DNA of 5,304 nucleotides from Comamonadaceae bacterium (lineage in GTDB: Bacteria > Pseudomonadota > Gammaproteobacteria > Burkholderiales > Burkholderiaceae_C). A program made the translations under genes and the position numbers. Within the stretch, counting starts at the first letter, position 1. Every line of letters begins with the position of its first letter. Positions 1 through 5,304 of the stretch are shown piece after piece. The notes below the pieces were generated by a model. It saw only the letters and a program-made list of their open reading frames with translations. It was not told where the DNA came from and did not search any database. The DNA lies in NCBI GenBank assembly GCA_021286965.1, contig JAJTBK010000410.1:1-5304 (forward strand), in the 5' to 3' direction.

Positions 1-1395
1 CAGCGCCGCATCCGGCAGCCCGAAGACCACGGCCTCGGCCACCAAGCCGCTGCCGAACAACACCTCTTCCACCTCGGTCGGGCTGACCCGGTAGCCAGAC
101 GTCTTGATCATGTCGTCACGCCGGCCTACGAAGTACAGGAAACCCTCGTGATCACGGCGTACGGTATCCCCGGAGAACACGGCGCGCTCGCCAGCCAACC
201 CGGCATCCCCCCCCGGCCAGGGCCGAAAACGCAGCGCCGTCTCCTGCGGCCGGCGCCAGTAACCCAGGGCCACCAAAGGCCCGCGATGCACCAGTTCACC
301 CGGCTCATCGTCGGCACACTCGCTACCATCTTCGCGCAGCACGCGCACATCGGCATTCGGTATCGCCCGACCGATCGAGTCAGGGCGCCGCACGGCCTCG
401 GCCGGCGGCAGATAGGTCGAGCGGAAAGCCTCTGTCAGGCCATACATCAGGTAGGGCAAGGCGCCAGGTGCCAAGCAGCGCAGGCGCTGCAAAGTCGTCT
501 CAGGCAAGCGCCCACCGGTATTGGCCCAGTAGCGCAAGTGCTGCGCCACCGCCTCCGGCCAGTCGAGCGCGGCCAGCTGCATGTACACAGGAGGCACCGC
601 CGTCAAGCCAGTAATGCGCTCGCGCGCCATCAGCAGCAAGACGTCACGCGGCAACAGATAGTTGTGCAGCACCACGCAGGCGCCGACCAGAAAAGCCGTC
701 GTCAGCTGGCTAAAACCGGCATCGAACGACAGCGGCAACAGCGCTAGCAAGCGATCCCCGGCCTGCTGGTGCAGGTAGCTGGCAACGCTGGTGGCGCCAG
801 CGACCAGGTTACGGTGTGACAGCACCACGCCCTTGGGCTGGCCCGTACTGCCGGAGGTGTAGAAAATCACGGCCATGTCCCCCTCCAGCGCAGCCGGGGG
901 CAGCACGGCGGCAGCCGTCTGACCCGGCGGCCACGGGTGCAGGGCCACAAAACCACCGGCTGCGTCCTCATCGCGCAGCAGCACGTGCTGCAACTGTGGG
1001 CACGCCCCCACCACCGGGGCCAGGGCAGCCCAGCGCAGTGCCGACGTGACCAGCACCGCAGCCTGCGCATCCTCCAGGATGTGCGTTACCTGTGCAGGCT
1101 TGAGCAACGGGTTGATGGGCAACAAAACACCGCCTGCCGCCGTCGCGGCAAAACAGGCCACCACGGTGTCGATGGTTTTTTCCAGAAACACCGCCACCCG
1201 CGCCCCTGGCGCCAGCCCCCAGGCTCGCAACTGAGCGGCAATGCCAGCGATACGCTGCTGCAGGTCGGCATACGAAACCTCCCGTTCGCCATCACGCAAG
1301 GCGATACGCCGGGGCCAGCAAACAGCTGCTCGCGCCGGCAATTCATGCAGCAAGACCGGTGGAATTGCCGGACTGGGGTCGGAGGCTATAGGCAT
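1..1395 (-). CDS. Acyl-CoA ligase (AMP-forming), exosortase A system-associated; C-terminus cut off by window edge
   Basis: Open frame of 465 codons with no stop before the window edge. Start is ATG at 1395-1393; the next in-frame ATG upstream (1413-1411) is cut off by an in-frame TAA, so this start is well fixed. Motifs of the acyl-adenylate-forming superfamily are visible in order: the phosphate loop YTSGSTGQPKG (residues 179-189), YGLTEAF (318-324), SGD (408-410) and the hinge region GRRDDMIKTSGYR (424-436). The terminal catalytic-lysine segment would lie past the edge; family members are roughly 500-530 residues. It would adenylate a carboxylic acid with ATP and pass it to CoA or to a carrier-protein thiol in the cytoplasm. 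The carrier-protein gene starts 83 bp away on the opposite strand, so loading that protein is a reasonable inference. Overall sequence and context match the exosortase A-associated ligase family (TIGR03098, from memory). In related loci a PLP-dependent decarboxylase often follows; here that would be left of the window. No clear Shine-Dalgarno is seen. A G8 run lies at codons 394-397. Confidence 0.9.
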   Translation of the reverse strand, partial: MPIASDPSPAIPPVLLHELPARAAVCWPRRIALRDGEREVSYADLQQRIAGIAAQLRAWGLAPGARVAVFLEKTIDTVVACFAATAAGGVLLPINPLLKPAQVTHILEDAQAAVLVTSALRWAALAPVVGACPQLQHVLLRDEDAAGGFVALHPWPPGQTAAAVLPPAALEGDMAVIFYTSGSTGQPKGVVLSHRNLVAGATSVASYLHQQAGDRLLALLPLSFDAGFSQLTTAFLVGACVVLHNYLLPRDVLLLMARERITGLTAVPPVYMQLAALDWPEAVAQHLRYWANTGGRLPETTLQRLRCLAPGALPYLMYGLTEAFRSTYLPPAEAVRRPDSIGRAIPNADVRVLREDGSECADDEPGELVHRGPLVALGYWRRPQETALRFRPWPGGDAGLAGERAVFSGDTVRRDHEGFLYFVGRRDDMIKTSGYRVSPTEVEEVLFGSGLVAEAVVFGLPDAAL

Positions 1396-1433
1396 CGGCG
1401 CATGTTATGCCATTGCCTATGGCGAGGCCAGCA

Positions 1434-1455
1434 CCCAGGCAGTTGCCAGCCTGGG
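1434..1455. repeat. Perfect 7-bp inverted repeat in the divergent intergenic region (possible operator)
   Basis: CCCAGGC (1434-1440) and its exact reverse complement GCCTGGG (1449-1455) are separated by 8 bases. The right arm abuts, and the loop contains, the proposed -35 hexamer of the carrier-protein promoter (1443-1448). Its place between two divergently transcribed genes suits a regulator binding site controlling one or both. A chance palindrome in GC-rich DNA cannot be excluded. Confidence 0.4.
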
Positions 1456-1470
1456 CCACATGCCTAGAAT
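1443..1470 (+). promoter_or_regulatory. Putative sigma-70 promoter for the carrier protein-hydrolase operon
   Basis: TTGCCA (1443-1448) and TAGAAT (1465-1470) are separated by 16 bases; they match the -35 and -10 consensus at 4 and 5 of 6 positions. Transcription would begin near 1476-1478, right at the ATG at 1479, giving an almost leaderless mRNA. This agrees with the lack of a Shine-Dalgarno sequence before that start. No other good plus-strand promoter is visible in the 83-bp gap. Confidence 0.45.
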
Positions 1471-1478
1471 GGCCCGTC

Positions 1479-1739
1479 ATGCCGCACACCGAATCCATTC
1501 TCCGCATCCTCGACGACGCCCTCGGCCTGCAAGGCCGGGCACTGGCCTTCGGCCCGGAAACCCGGCTGCTTGGCGCACTGCCGGAGCTCGATTCAATGGC
1601 CGTGCTGGCCCTGGTCACCGGCATGGAAAATCATTTCGGCATCCATTTCGACGACGCCGACCTGAGCGCCGCCACGTTCCACACCGTCGGCAGCCTGTGC
1701 GACCTGGCGACGCAAGCGCTCGCCCGGCAAGGGCCATGA
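1479..1739 (+). CDS. Acyl carrier protein, exosortase A cluster-associated
   Basis: Encodes 86 residues, the usual size of a stand-alone acyl carrier protein. The segment PELDSMAVL (35-43) holds the DSM motif, with Ser39 as the expected 4'-phosphopantetheine attachment site at the start of helix 2. It is followed by an acidic stretch ending in FGIHFDDADL, typical of carrier-protein helices 2 and 3. It would carry an acyl chain or intermediate as a thioester in the cytoplasm after modification by a phosphopantetheinyl transferase not seen here. In-frame ATGs at 1407 and 1419 would add a Pro/Arg-rich tail unlike carrier proteins and lie upstream of the proposed promoter, so 1479 is preferred. 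Its stop overlaps the start of hydrolase 2 (ATGA at 1736-1739), indicating translational coupling. A dedicated role separate from fatty-acid synthesis AcpP is inferred from the neighbours; DSM rather than the DSL usual in AcpP supports this weakly. Confidence 0.88.
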   Translation: MPHTESILRILDDALGLQGRALAFGPETRLLGALPELDSMAVLALVTGMENHFGIHFDDADLSAATFHTVGSLCDLATQALARQGP

Positions 1740-2566
1740 ACCCGCCATTGCGCCTGCCGCAGGCTTTTTTTCTCCCCACCCCCGGCGGCGCCCGTTTCTG
1801 CCTCTTCCACCCGGCACAAGGCCCGATCCATCGGGGTCAGATCCTGTATTTGCCCCCCTGGGCAGAGGAGTTGAACTGCAGCCGGCGCGTCGTTGCCCAG
1901 CAGGCCCGAACACTGGCCGAGGCCGGCTACGCCGTCCTGCAGATCGACCTCTTGGGCTGCGGCGACAGCACCGGCGAATGGGCCGACGCCACCTGGCAGG
2001 CTTGGCTGGCGGATGCACGGCAAGCCCTGCGTTGGCTACAGGCCAGCAGCAGCGGGCCGCTATGGCTCTGGGGGCTGCGCGCCGGTGCCCTGCTGGCGGC
2101 AGCATTGGCAGCCGAAGTAGCCACGCCCTGCCACCTGCTGCTCTGGCAACCCGTCATCAATGGGCAGCACATGCTGCAGCAATTCCTGCGCCTGCACCAG
2201 GCCGGCCAATGGCTTGGCACGGGCCCTGCCCTGCGCCTACCACCGGAGCAGCAGCTGGCGCACGGCGAGACGGTAGAAATTGCAGGCTATGCCCTCAGCC
2301 CGGCCCTGGCACAGGGCCTGGCAGCCGCGCGGCTGCATCCGGCACACCTGGCAGCAGCACGCCTTCTCTGGCTGGAAGTCGCGCCCGCCCCCAGCCCCCT
2401 CCTCAGTCCAGCCGCCGAGCAGCAATTGCCAACATGGCGCGCCGCCGGCTGGGAAGTTTCGGCACAGGCGGTCAGCGGGCGATCCTTCTGGCACGCGACG
2501 ACGACGGAAGATGCCACCCTGCTACAGCAAGCCACCCTGAGAGAGCTGGCAACCAGCGTCACATGA
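1736..2566 (+). CDS. Alpha/beta-hydrolase-fold protein, exosortase A-associated hydrolase 2; catalytic residues missing
   Basis: Encodes 276 residues, starting in the ATGA overlap with the carrier-protein stop. AAGGG (1729-1733) lies only two bases before the ATG, so initiation is probably coupled. The fold is recognisable: LYLPPWAEELN (38-48, oxyanion-hole strand region), DLLGCGDSTG (71-80) and the nucleophile-elbow segment LWGLRAGALLA (111-121). At the elbow, where active hydrolases read G-x-S/C-x-G, this protein has G-L-R-A-G, with Arg115 in place of the nucleophile. Where hydrolase 1 has the acid motif SAHD, this protein has EVAPAPS, without an aspartate. His253 (FWHAT) is the only possible remnant. 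Length, N-terminal AFFLPTP and C-terminal FW match my memory of the TIGR03101 family, which occurs beside hydrolase 1 in exosortase A loci. It may be a non-hydrolytic partner or binding protein rather than an enzyme; function unknown. A terminator-like hairpin lies over codons 6-12. Confidence 0.85.
   Translation: MNPPLRLPQAFFLPTPGGARFCLFHPAQGPIHRGQILYLPPWAEELNCSRRVVAQQARTLAEAGYAVLQIDLLGCGDSTGEWADATWQAWLADARQALRWLQASSSGPLWLWGLRAGALLAAALAAEVATPCHLLLWQPVINGQHMLQQFLRLHQAGQWLGTGPALRLPPEQQLAHGETVEIAGYALSPALAQGLAAARLHPAHLAAARLLWLEVAPAPSPLLSPAAEQQLPTWRAAGWEVSAQAVSGRSFWHATTTEDATLLQQATLRELATSVT
1752..1771 (+). terminator. Terminator-like hairpin with T7 tract inside the start of the hydrolase 2 gene
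   Basis: GCCTG (1752-1756), loop CCG, and the exact complement CAGGC (1760-1764) are followed directly by seven T residues (1765-1771). This is the form and orientation of an intrinsic terminator for plus-strand transcripts, 12 bases after the carrier-protein stop. The stem is short (5 bp), so efficiency may be partial. Ribosomes translating hydrolase 2 would cover it, making it a candidate attenuator that lets carrier protein be made in excess of the hydrolases. Confidence 0.4.
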
Positions 2567-3408
2567 ACTGCCAAGAACATCCCCTGGCCATCACCTTGCC
2601 GAACGGGCAGGAAATGCTCGGCATCATCAGCCTGCCCACACCAGAGGTTGCCCCCACAGATGTCAGCATCTTGATCGTCGTCGGTGGTGCCCAGTACCGG
2701 GTCGGCAGCCATCGCCAGTTCGTCGCCCTGGCCAGGCGTCTGGCATCGGCAGGCCATGCTGCCCTGCGGTTTGATTTTCCTGGCATGGGCGACAGCCCCG
2801 GGGCCCCGGTTTCTTTTGAAGACACCCACCTCCACATCGCCGCCGCCCTGGCAGCCCTGCAGCGCCACGGCCCAGCCGGGTCACGGATGGTTCTTTGGGG
2901 CCTGTGCGATGGCGCATCGGCCAGCCTGCTGTATCTGCAGGCCCAAGCTGATCCACGGGTTGCCGGTCTGGTACTGCTCAACCCCTGGATACGCTCGGAA
3001 CACAGCCTCGCACAGGCCCAGGTGCGGCACTACTACCGCCACCGTGTATTACAGGCCGACTTTTGGCGCAAGCTGTTGCGCGGCGGCATTGGCTGGGCCG
3101 CCCTGCACGATCTGGCACGACGGCTGTACCTGCTGCGAGTGCGCCCCCCCCAGGCCGCACACTTCGCCACACGCATGGCCCAGGGTTTGGCTGCATCTGG
3201 CGGCCCGGTGCTGATATTGCTGAGTGCGCACGACCTCACGGCCCAGGAATTTTCCGGCCATACCCGCAGCGATCCAGACTGGCAGCCGTTGCTGGCACGC
3301 GCCAACGTCACCGTGCACCCCCTCGAAGGAGCCGACCATACCTTGTCAGCGCACAATGCACAAAATCAAATGGAAACAGTGGTGCTGACCTGGCTAGGCC
3401 AGCTTTGA
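2563..3408 (+). CDS. Alpha/beta hydrolase with cysteine nucleophile, exosortase A-associated hydrolase 1
   Basis: Encodes 281 residues; starts in an ATGA overlap (2563-2566) with the stop of hydrolase 2 and has no well-placed Shine-Dalgarno, so translation is probably coupled. A long open frame continues upstream to 1978 but only as a shadow of hydrolase 2. Landmarks: VVGGAQYRVGSHRQF (39-53, oxyanion and cap entry), DFPGMGDSPG (71-80), nucleophile elbow LWGLCDGASA (111-120) with Cys115, acid motif LLSAHDLTA (219-227) with Asp224, and GADHTLS (256-262) with His259. A Cys-Asp-His triad resembles dienelactone hydrolases and some thioesterases. It probably cleaves an ester or thioester, or transfers an acyl group, in the cytoplasm; no signal peptide is seen. 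This fits the exosortase A hydrolase 1 family (TIGR03100, from memory). Release or editing of carrier-protein-bound acyl groups is inferred only from operon context. Its stop is 6 bp from the stop of the convergent gene. A C8 run occurs at 3144-3151. Confidence 0.88.
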   Translation: MNCQEHPLAITLPNGQEMLGIISLPTPEVAPTDVSILIVVGGAQYRVGSHRQFVALARRLASAGHAALRFDFPGMGDSPGAPVSFEDTHLHIAAALAALQRHGPAGSRMVLWGLCDGASASLLYLQAQADPRVAGLVLLNPWIRSEHSLAQAQVRHYYRHRVLQADFWRKLLRGGIGWAALHDLARRLYLLRVRPPQAAHFATRMAQGLAASGGPVLILLSAHDLTAQEFSGHTRSDPDWQPLLARANVTVHPLEGADHTLSAHNAQNQMETVVLTWLGQL

Positions 3409-3414
3409 GCCCAC

Positions 3415-4845
3415 CTACTCGACATAGGAAAATTTACGCTCGAAATCAAGCATCGGGCGCCATGGAAAATCTGCAGCGGCCAGGAGTTCCACGCTGACCT
3501 GCGGCCAGCCATGGCGAGTACAGAGATCCTGGATACGGGACAAAAGCCACAGCGTTGGCTCCGCGCCCGGATGGCACTGCAACGTCCATTGCGCCTGTCC
3601 CTGTGGATCTTGGGCCCAACGAAAAGCCCCGCTCAACTGATCGGCCACGGCATGATCGAGGTACAGCAGCTCCTTGAGGGCCTCGACCGAAGGCCAGCCC
3701 GGGCGGCGATCCTTGATGCGCCCTTGCACTACCGCCACGGGTAACCACGGCGGCTGCACCCCCGCCAAAGCAGCCGCCCGTGATGCTTCCTCGGCGCTGA
3801 CCAACCGTCCCCAATCCCCGGTGGCATGACGCGGCAAAGGTATGACGGCGCCGGTATCGAGCATGGTGATGCACAGCTCGCCAAAGCCATAGGCGTCGGG
3901 CTGGAGCACTTCGATATGAGAGCGCAAAGGGTTGTAGCAAAACACCGACGGCAAGGCATCGACTACCGACATGCCGCACAGGGCTTGCACCACAGCCGGC
4001 TGATGGCGCATGGCGCGCCGCATCTGGATAGTGCTCCGGGTCTCAAACAGCAAATTCAATCCGAGCTCCCCAACGCCAAAGGAGCTGCCGACCAACCGCT
4101 CGGCGTCACGATCCACGTCGATGCCCATGCGGGCCGCGATGTAGTCGCGCTGCGCCTCGACCAGCACCTCCTCACCAACGATGACGCTGGTCTTGAGTGC
4201 TCTCCAATCGACCCCTGCAGCCTCGCCCTCATCGAGCAGCCGGCGGATGAAAAGCGGATCCGTACACACCAGCGTCTGGGCAAAACTGGGGCCGACATCG
4301 CGCAGGATCGAACACGCCATATCCTCGCGCACACTCACATTCGCCACGGCCACCGCCCTGGAGCGAAACACCACCCCCATGGGCAGGCAATTGACGAGCA
4401 AGGTCGCACGCTCATCAATACCGAATACATCCTGCAGCCCGAGATCAATATCAAACCACGCCTCCTCATGAGGGGCCCGGGCCGTCAGTCGAAAACCATA
4501 GCTACGCCCTCCCCGCCCAGAGCTGGTCAAAACATCGGCCAGCACCGTCGCAGGCACGGGTCGCGCCAGCTGTGCCAAGGGAAACCGGGCAAAGGTGTTG
4601 GCCTTGTGCAGCACAGGCAGCGCCAACCACGGCATCGTAGGTGCCAGATGGGCGGGATCAAGTCCCTGTTCCTGCAACAACACCTGATACGCCACACTTT
4701 CCCGGGCCGCCCGGGTAACAGCGTGGAAAGCACGTTTTTGCGACACCGCCAACATCCGCTCGCGCCCCATGCTCCGCCCTTGGCGCAACAACAAGCGGCG
4801 TAACTGGCGCACAGCAACCGCCGGCAGAAGCGAAAGAAAGCCCAT
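3415..4845 (-). CDS. PaaK/CapK/LuxE-like adenylate-forming enzyme (phenylacetate-CoA ligase family), substrate unknown
   Basis: Encodes 476 residues, from ATG at 4845-4843 to TAG at 3417-3415. Recognition rests on weak but ordered motifs of the PaaK-like branch of adenylating enzymes: the phosphate-loop equivalent LTSSGRGGRSYGF (106-118), IVGEE (222-226, PaaK-type GGE position), SSFGVGELG (254-262, adenine-binding YGxTE equivalent), ATGDWGRL (341-348) and QGRIKDRR (374-381). The C-terminus ends in FERKFSYVE, like the KFR-type ends of CapK proteins. Family members activate a carboxylate with ATP and pass it to CoA (PaaK) or to an enzyme or protein thiol (LuxE). The start lies 9 bp after the acyltransferase stop, so the two are co-transcribed, and it may supply activated acyl groups to that acyltransferase or to the carrier protein. 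No strong Shine-Dalgarno precedes it. The N-terminal 60 residues are rich in Arg and hydrophobic residues, and I see no clear signal peptide. The superfamily assignment is fairly secure; the reaction is not. Confidence 0.75.
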   Translation of the reverse strand: MGFLSLLPAVAVRQLRRLLLRQGRSMGRERMLAVSQKRAFHAVTRAARESVAYQVLLQEQGLDPAHLAPTMPWLALPVLHKANTFARFPLAQLARPVPATVLADVLTSSGRGGRSYGFRLTARAPHEEAWFDIDLGLQDVFGIDERATLLVNCLPMGVVFRSRAVAVANVSVREDMACSILRDVGPSFAQTLVCTDPLFIRRLLDEGEAAGVDWRALKTSVIVGEEVLVEAQRDYIAARMGIDVDRDAERLVGSSFGVGELGLNLLFETRSTIQMRRAMRHQPAVVQALCGMSVVDALPSVFCYNPLRSHIEVLQPDAYGFGELCITMLDTGAVIPLPRHATGDWGRLVSAEEASRAAALAGVQPPWLPVAVVQGRIKDRRPGWPSVEALKELLYLDHAVADQLSGAFRWAQDPQGQAQWTLQCHPGAEPTLWLLSRIQDLCTRHGWPQVSVELLAAADFPWRPMLDFERKFSYVE

Positions 4846-4854
4846 GTGCTTGAG

Positions 4855-5304
4855 TTAACTGTTGGCAAGACCCCGCATCCAGGCCATCAGCGCCGGATTG
4901 TGCTGCTCCAACTGGGCCTCGAGCAGGCGCAAGTCGCCAACGTAAGGCGCCACCGGACCGTAGTAGTCGGTAGCCGGCCCCACCTGCTGGAAGCCAAAGC
5001 CCATGCGGATCAACAGGCGTGCAAGCGATTGCTCCATGGCCGCATACCAATAACGAATGCCACAACGCAAGCTGTGGTCATACATCAATCGGTAGAGCGT
5101 CAACAGGATTTGGGGCGAAGGGTTGCGCATTTCATGCGTGCGCGCCAGGGTACAAGCCCCGTCAGCCACCCCATCGGGGGCATGTTCGCCCTGACGCCGG
5201 CGGTAATTGGCGTGCACCATCAGACGACTGACTTCCGCCGATTCGTCCGGCGGTGGCAACGCTACACCATCGAACAAAGCCACGCAGTGATTCTGGAATG
5301 GAAA
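4855..5304 (-). CDS. PEP-CTERM/exosortase system-associated acyltransferase (GNAT/autoinducer-synthase-like); N-terminus cut off
   Basis: The frame is open from the right edge (5304) to TAA at 4857-4855, giving 149 residues. A GTG at 5283 could be read as a start, but the preceding residues FPFQNHC appear to belong to the protein and family members are about 240 residues, so the true start is outside the window. The segment EVSRLMV (24-30 of the fragment) resembles the conserved E-x-SR motif of N-acyl-homoserine-lactone synthases and related GNAT proteins. It is followed by CGIRYWYAAMEQSLARLL (81-98), MGFGFQQVGP (101-110) and YYGPVAPY (114-121), the pattern I associate with the exosortase-associated acyltransferase family (TIGR03694). 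It should transfer an acyl group from CoA or carrier protein to an amine-type acceptor; the substrate is unknown. The downstream adenylating enzyme follows after 9 bp in the same reading frame, implying one transcript. Confidence 0.82.
   Translation of the reverse strand, partial: FPFQNHCVALFDGVALPPPDESAEVSRLMVHANYRRRQGEHAPDGVADGACTLARTHEMRNPSPQILLTLYRLMYDHSLRCGIRYWYAAMEQSLARLLIRMGFGFQQVGPATDYYGPVAPYVGDLRLLEAQLEQHNPALMAWMRGLANS

Noticed and set aside
148..747. Open frame of 199 codons on the plus strand opposite the ligase
   Set aside because: Its translation is rich in Arg, Gln, His and Pro with no recognisable domain, while the opposite strand encodes a complete set of adenylate-forming motifs. 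It is a GC-bias shadow.
1407..1478. Longer start for the carrier protein at 1407 or 1419
   Set aside because: It would add a Pro/Arg-rich tail not seen in carrier proteins, and the proposed -10 element lies inside the extension.
1241..1735. Upstream extension of the hydrolase 2 frame across the intergenic region and the carrier-protein gene
   Set aside because: The extension is antisense to the ligase start and out of frame over the carrier protein. The ATGA-coupled start at 1736 gives the usual family length.
1978..2562. Upstream extension of the hydrolase 1 frame
   Set aside because: It overlaps hydrolase 2 entirely and has no motif content. The start at 2563 gives the expected length and an operon-type overlap.
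3390..3402. Small hairpin CTGGC-TAG-GCCAG near the end of hydrolase 1 as a terminator
   Set aside because: It has only a 5-bp stem and three T residues after a C, with no proper U tract.
3826..4803. Open frame of 325 codons on the plus strand opposite the PaaK-like gene
   Set aside because: Low-complexity His/Gln/Arg-rich translation with no motif. The minus-strand frame has ordered family motifs and operon spacing.
5231..5283. GTG at 5283 as the start of the acyltransferase
   Set aside because: The frame stays open to the window edge with family-like residues before it, and a start there would make the protein about 100 residues too short.
1..5304. tRNA, rRNA, CRISPR arrays, insertion sequences and attachment sites
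   Set aside because: I saw no cloverleaf, direct-repeat array, transposase or terminal repeat. Almost all of the window is covered by convincing coding sequence.

Overview
This GC-rich window looks like part of the chromosome of an exopolysaccharide-producing, probably betaproteobacterial, Gram-negative organism. It carries the accessory genes that usually sit near an exosortase A (XrtA/EpsH) and PEP-CTERM protein-sorting locus. The lineage is inferred from base composition, gene content and gene order. No exosortase, PEP-CTERM protein or rRNA lies in the window to confirm it.

Layout. From position 1 to 1395, on the minus strand, is an AMP-forming acyl-CoA ligase of the exosortase A-associated type; its C-terminal end lies beyond the left edge. 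A divergent 83-bp intergenic region (1396-1478) follows, with a perfect 7-bp inverted repeat and a plausible sigma-70 promoter. A tight plus-strand operon comes next: a small acyl carrier protein (1479-1739), exosortase A-associated hydrolase 2 (1736-2566) and hydrolase 1 (2563-3408), joined by two ATGA stop/start overlaps. Six bases further on, and convergent with it, is a minus-strand pair. It is read from the right edge as a GNAT/autoinducer-synthase-like exosortase-associated acyltransferase (4855-5304, N-terminus missing) and then a PaaK/CapK/LuxE-like adenylate-forming enzyme (3415-4845). No stretch above 100 bases is without a gene.

How the genes may work together. The two adenylate-forming enzymes could activate carboxylic acids. 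The carrier protein can hold a thioester on a phosphopantetheine arm. The acyltransferase could pass an acyl group to an acceptor, and the cysteine hydrolase could edit or release acyl groups. This suggests a small acyl-metabolite or acyl-modification pathway accompanying exosortase and exopolysaccharide loci. The families are recognised by motif and context, but the substrate and product of the pathway are not known to me.

Most notable observations: hydrolase 2 has lost the nucleophile and apparently the acid of the alpha/beta-hydrolase triad while its neighbour keeps a Cys-Asp-His triad; a terminator-shaped hairpin plus T7 tract lies inside the first codons of hydrolase 2, just after the carrier-protein gene; the carrier-protein promoter would give an almost leaderless mRNA; and the acyltransferase and adenylating-enzyme genes share a reading frame separated by one stop and three codons.
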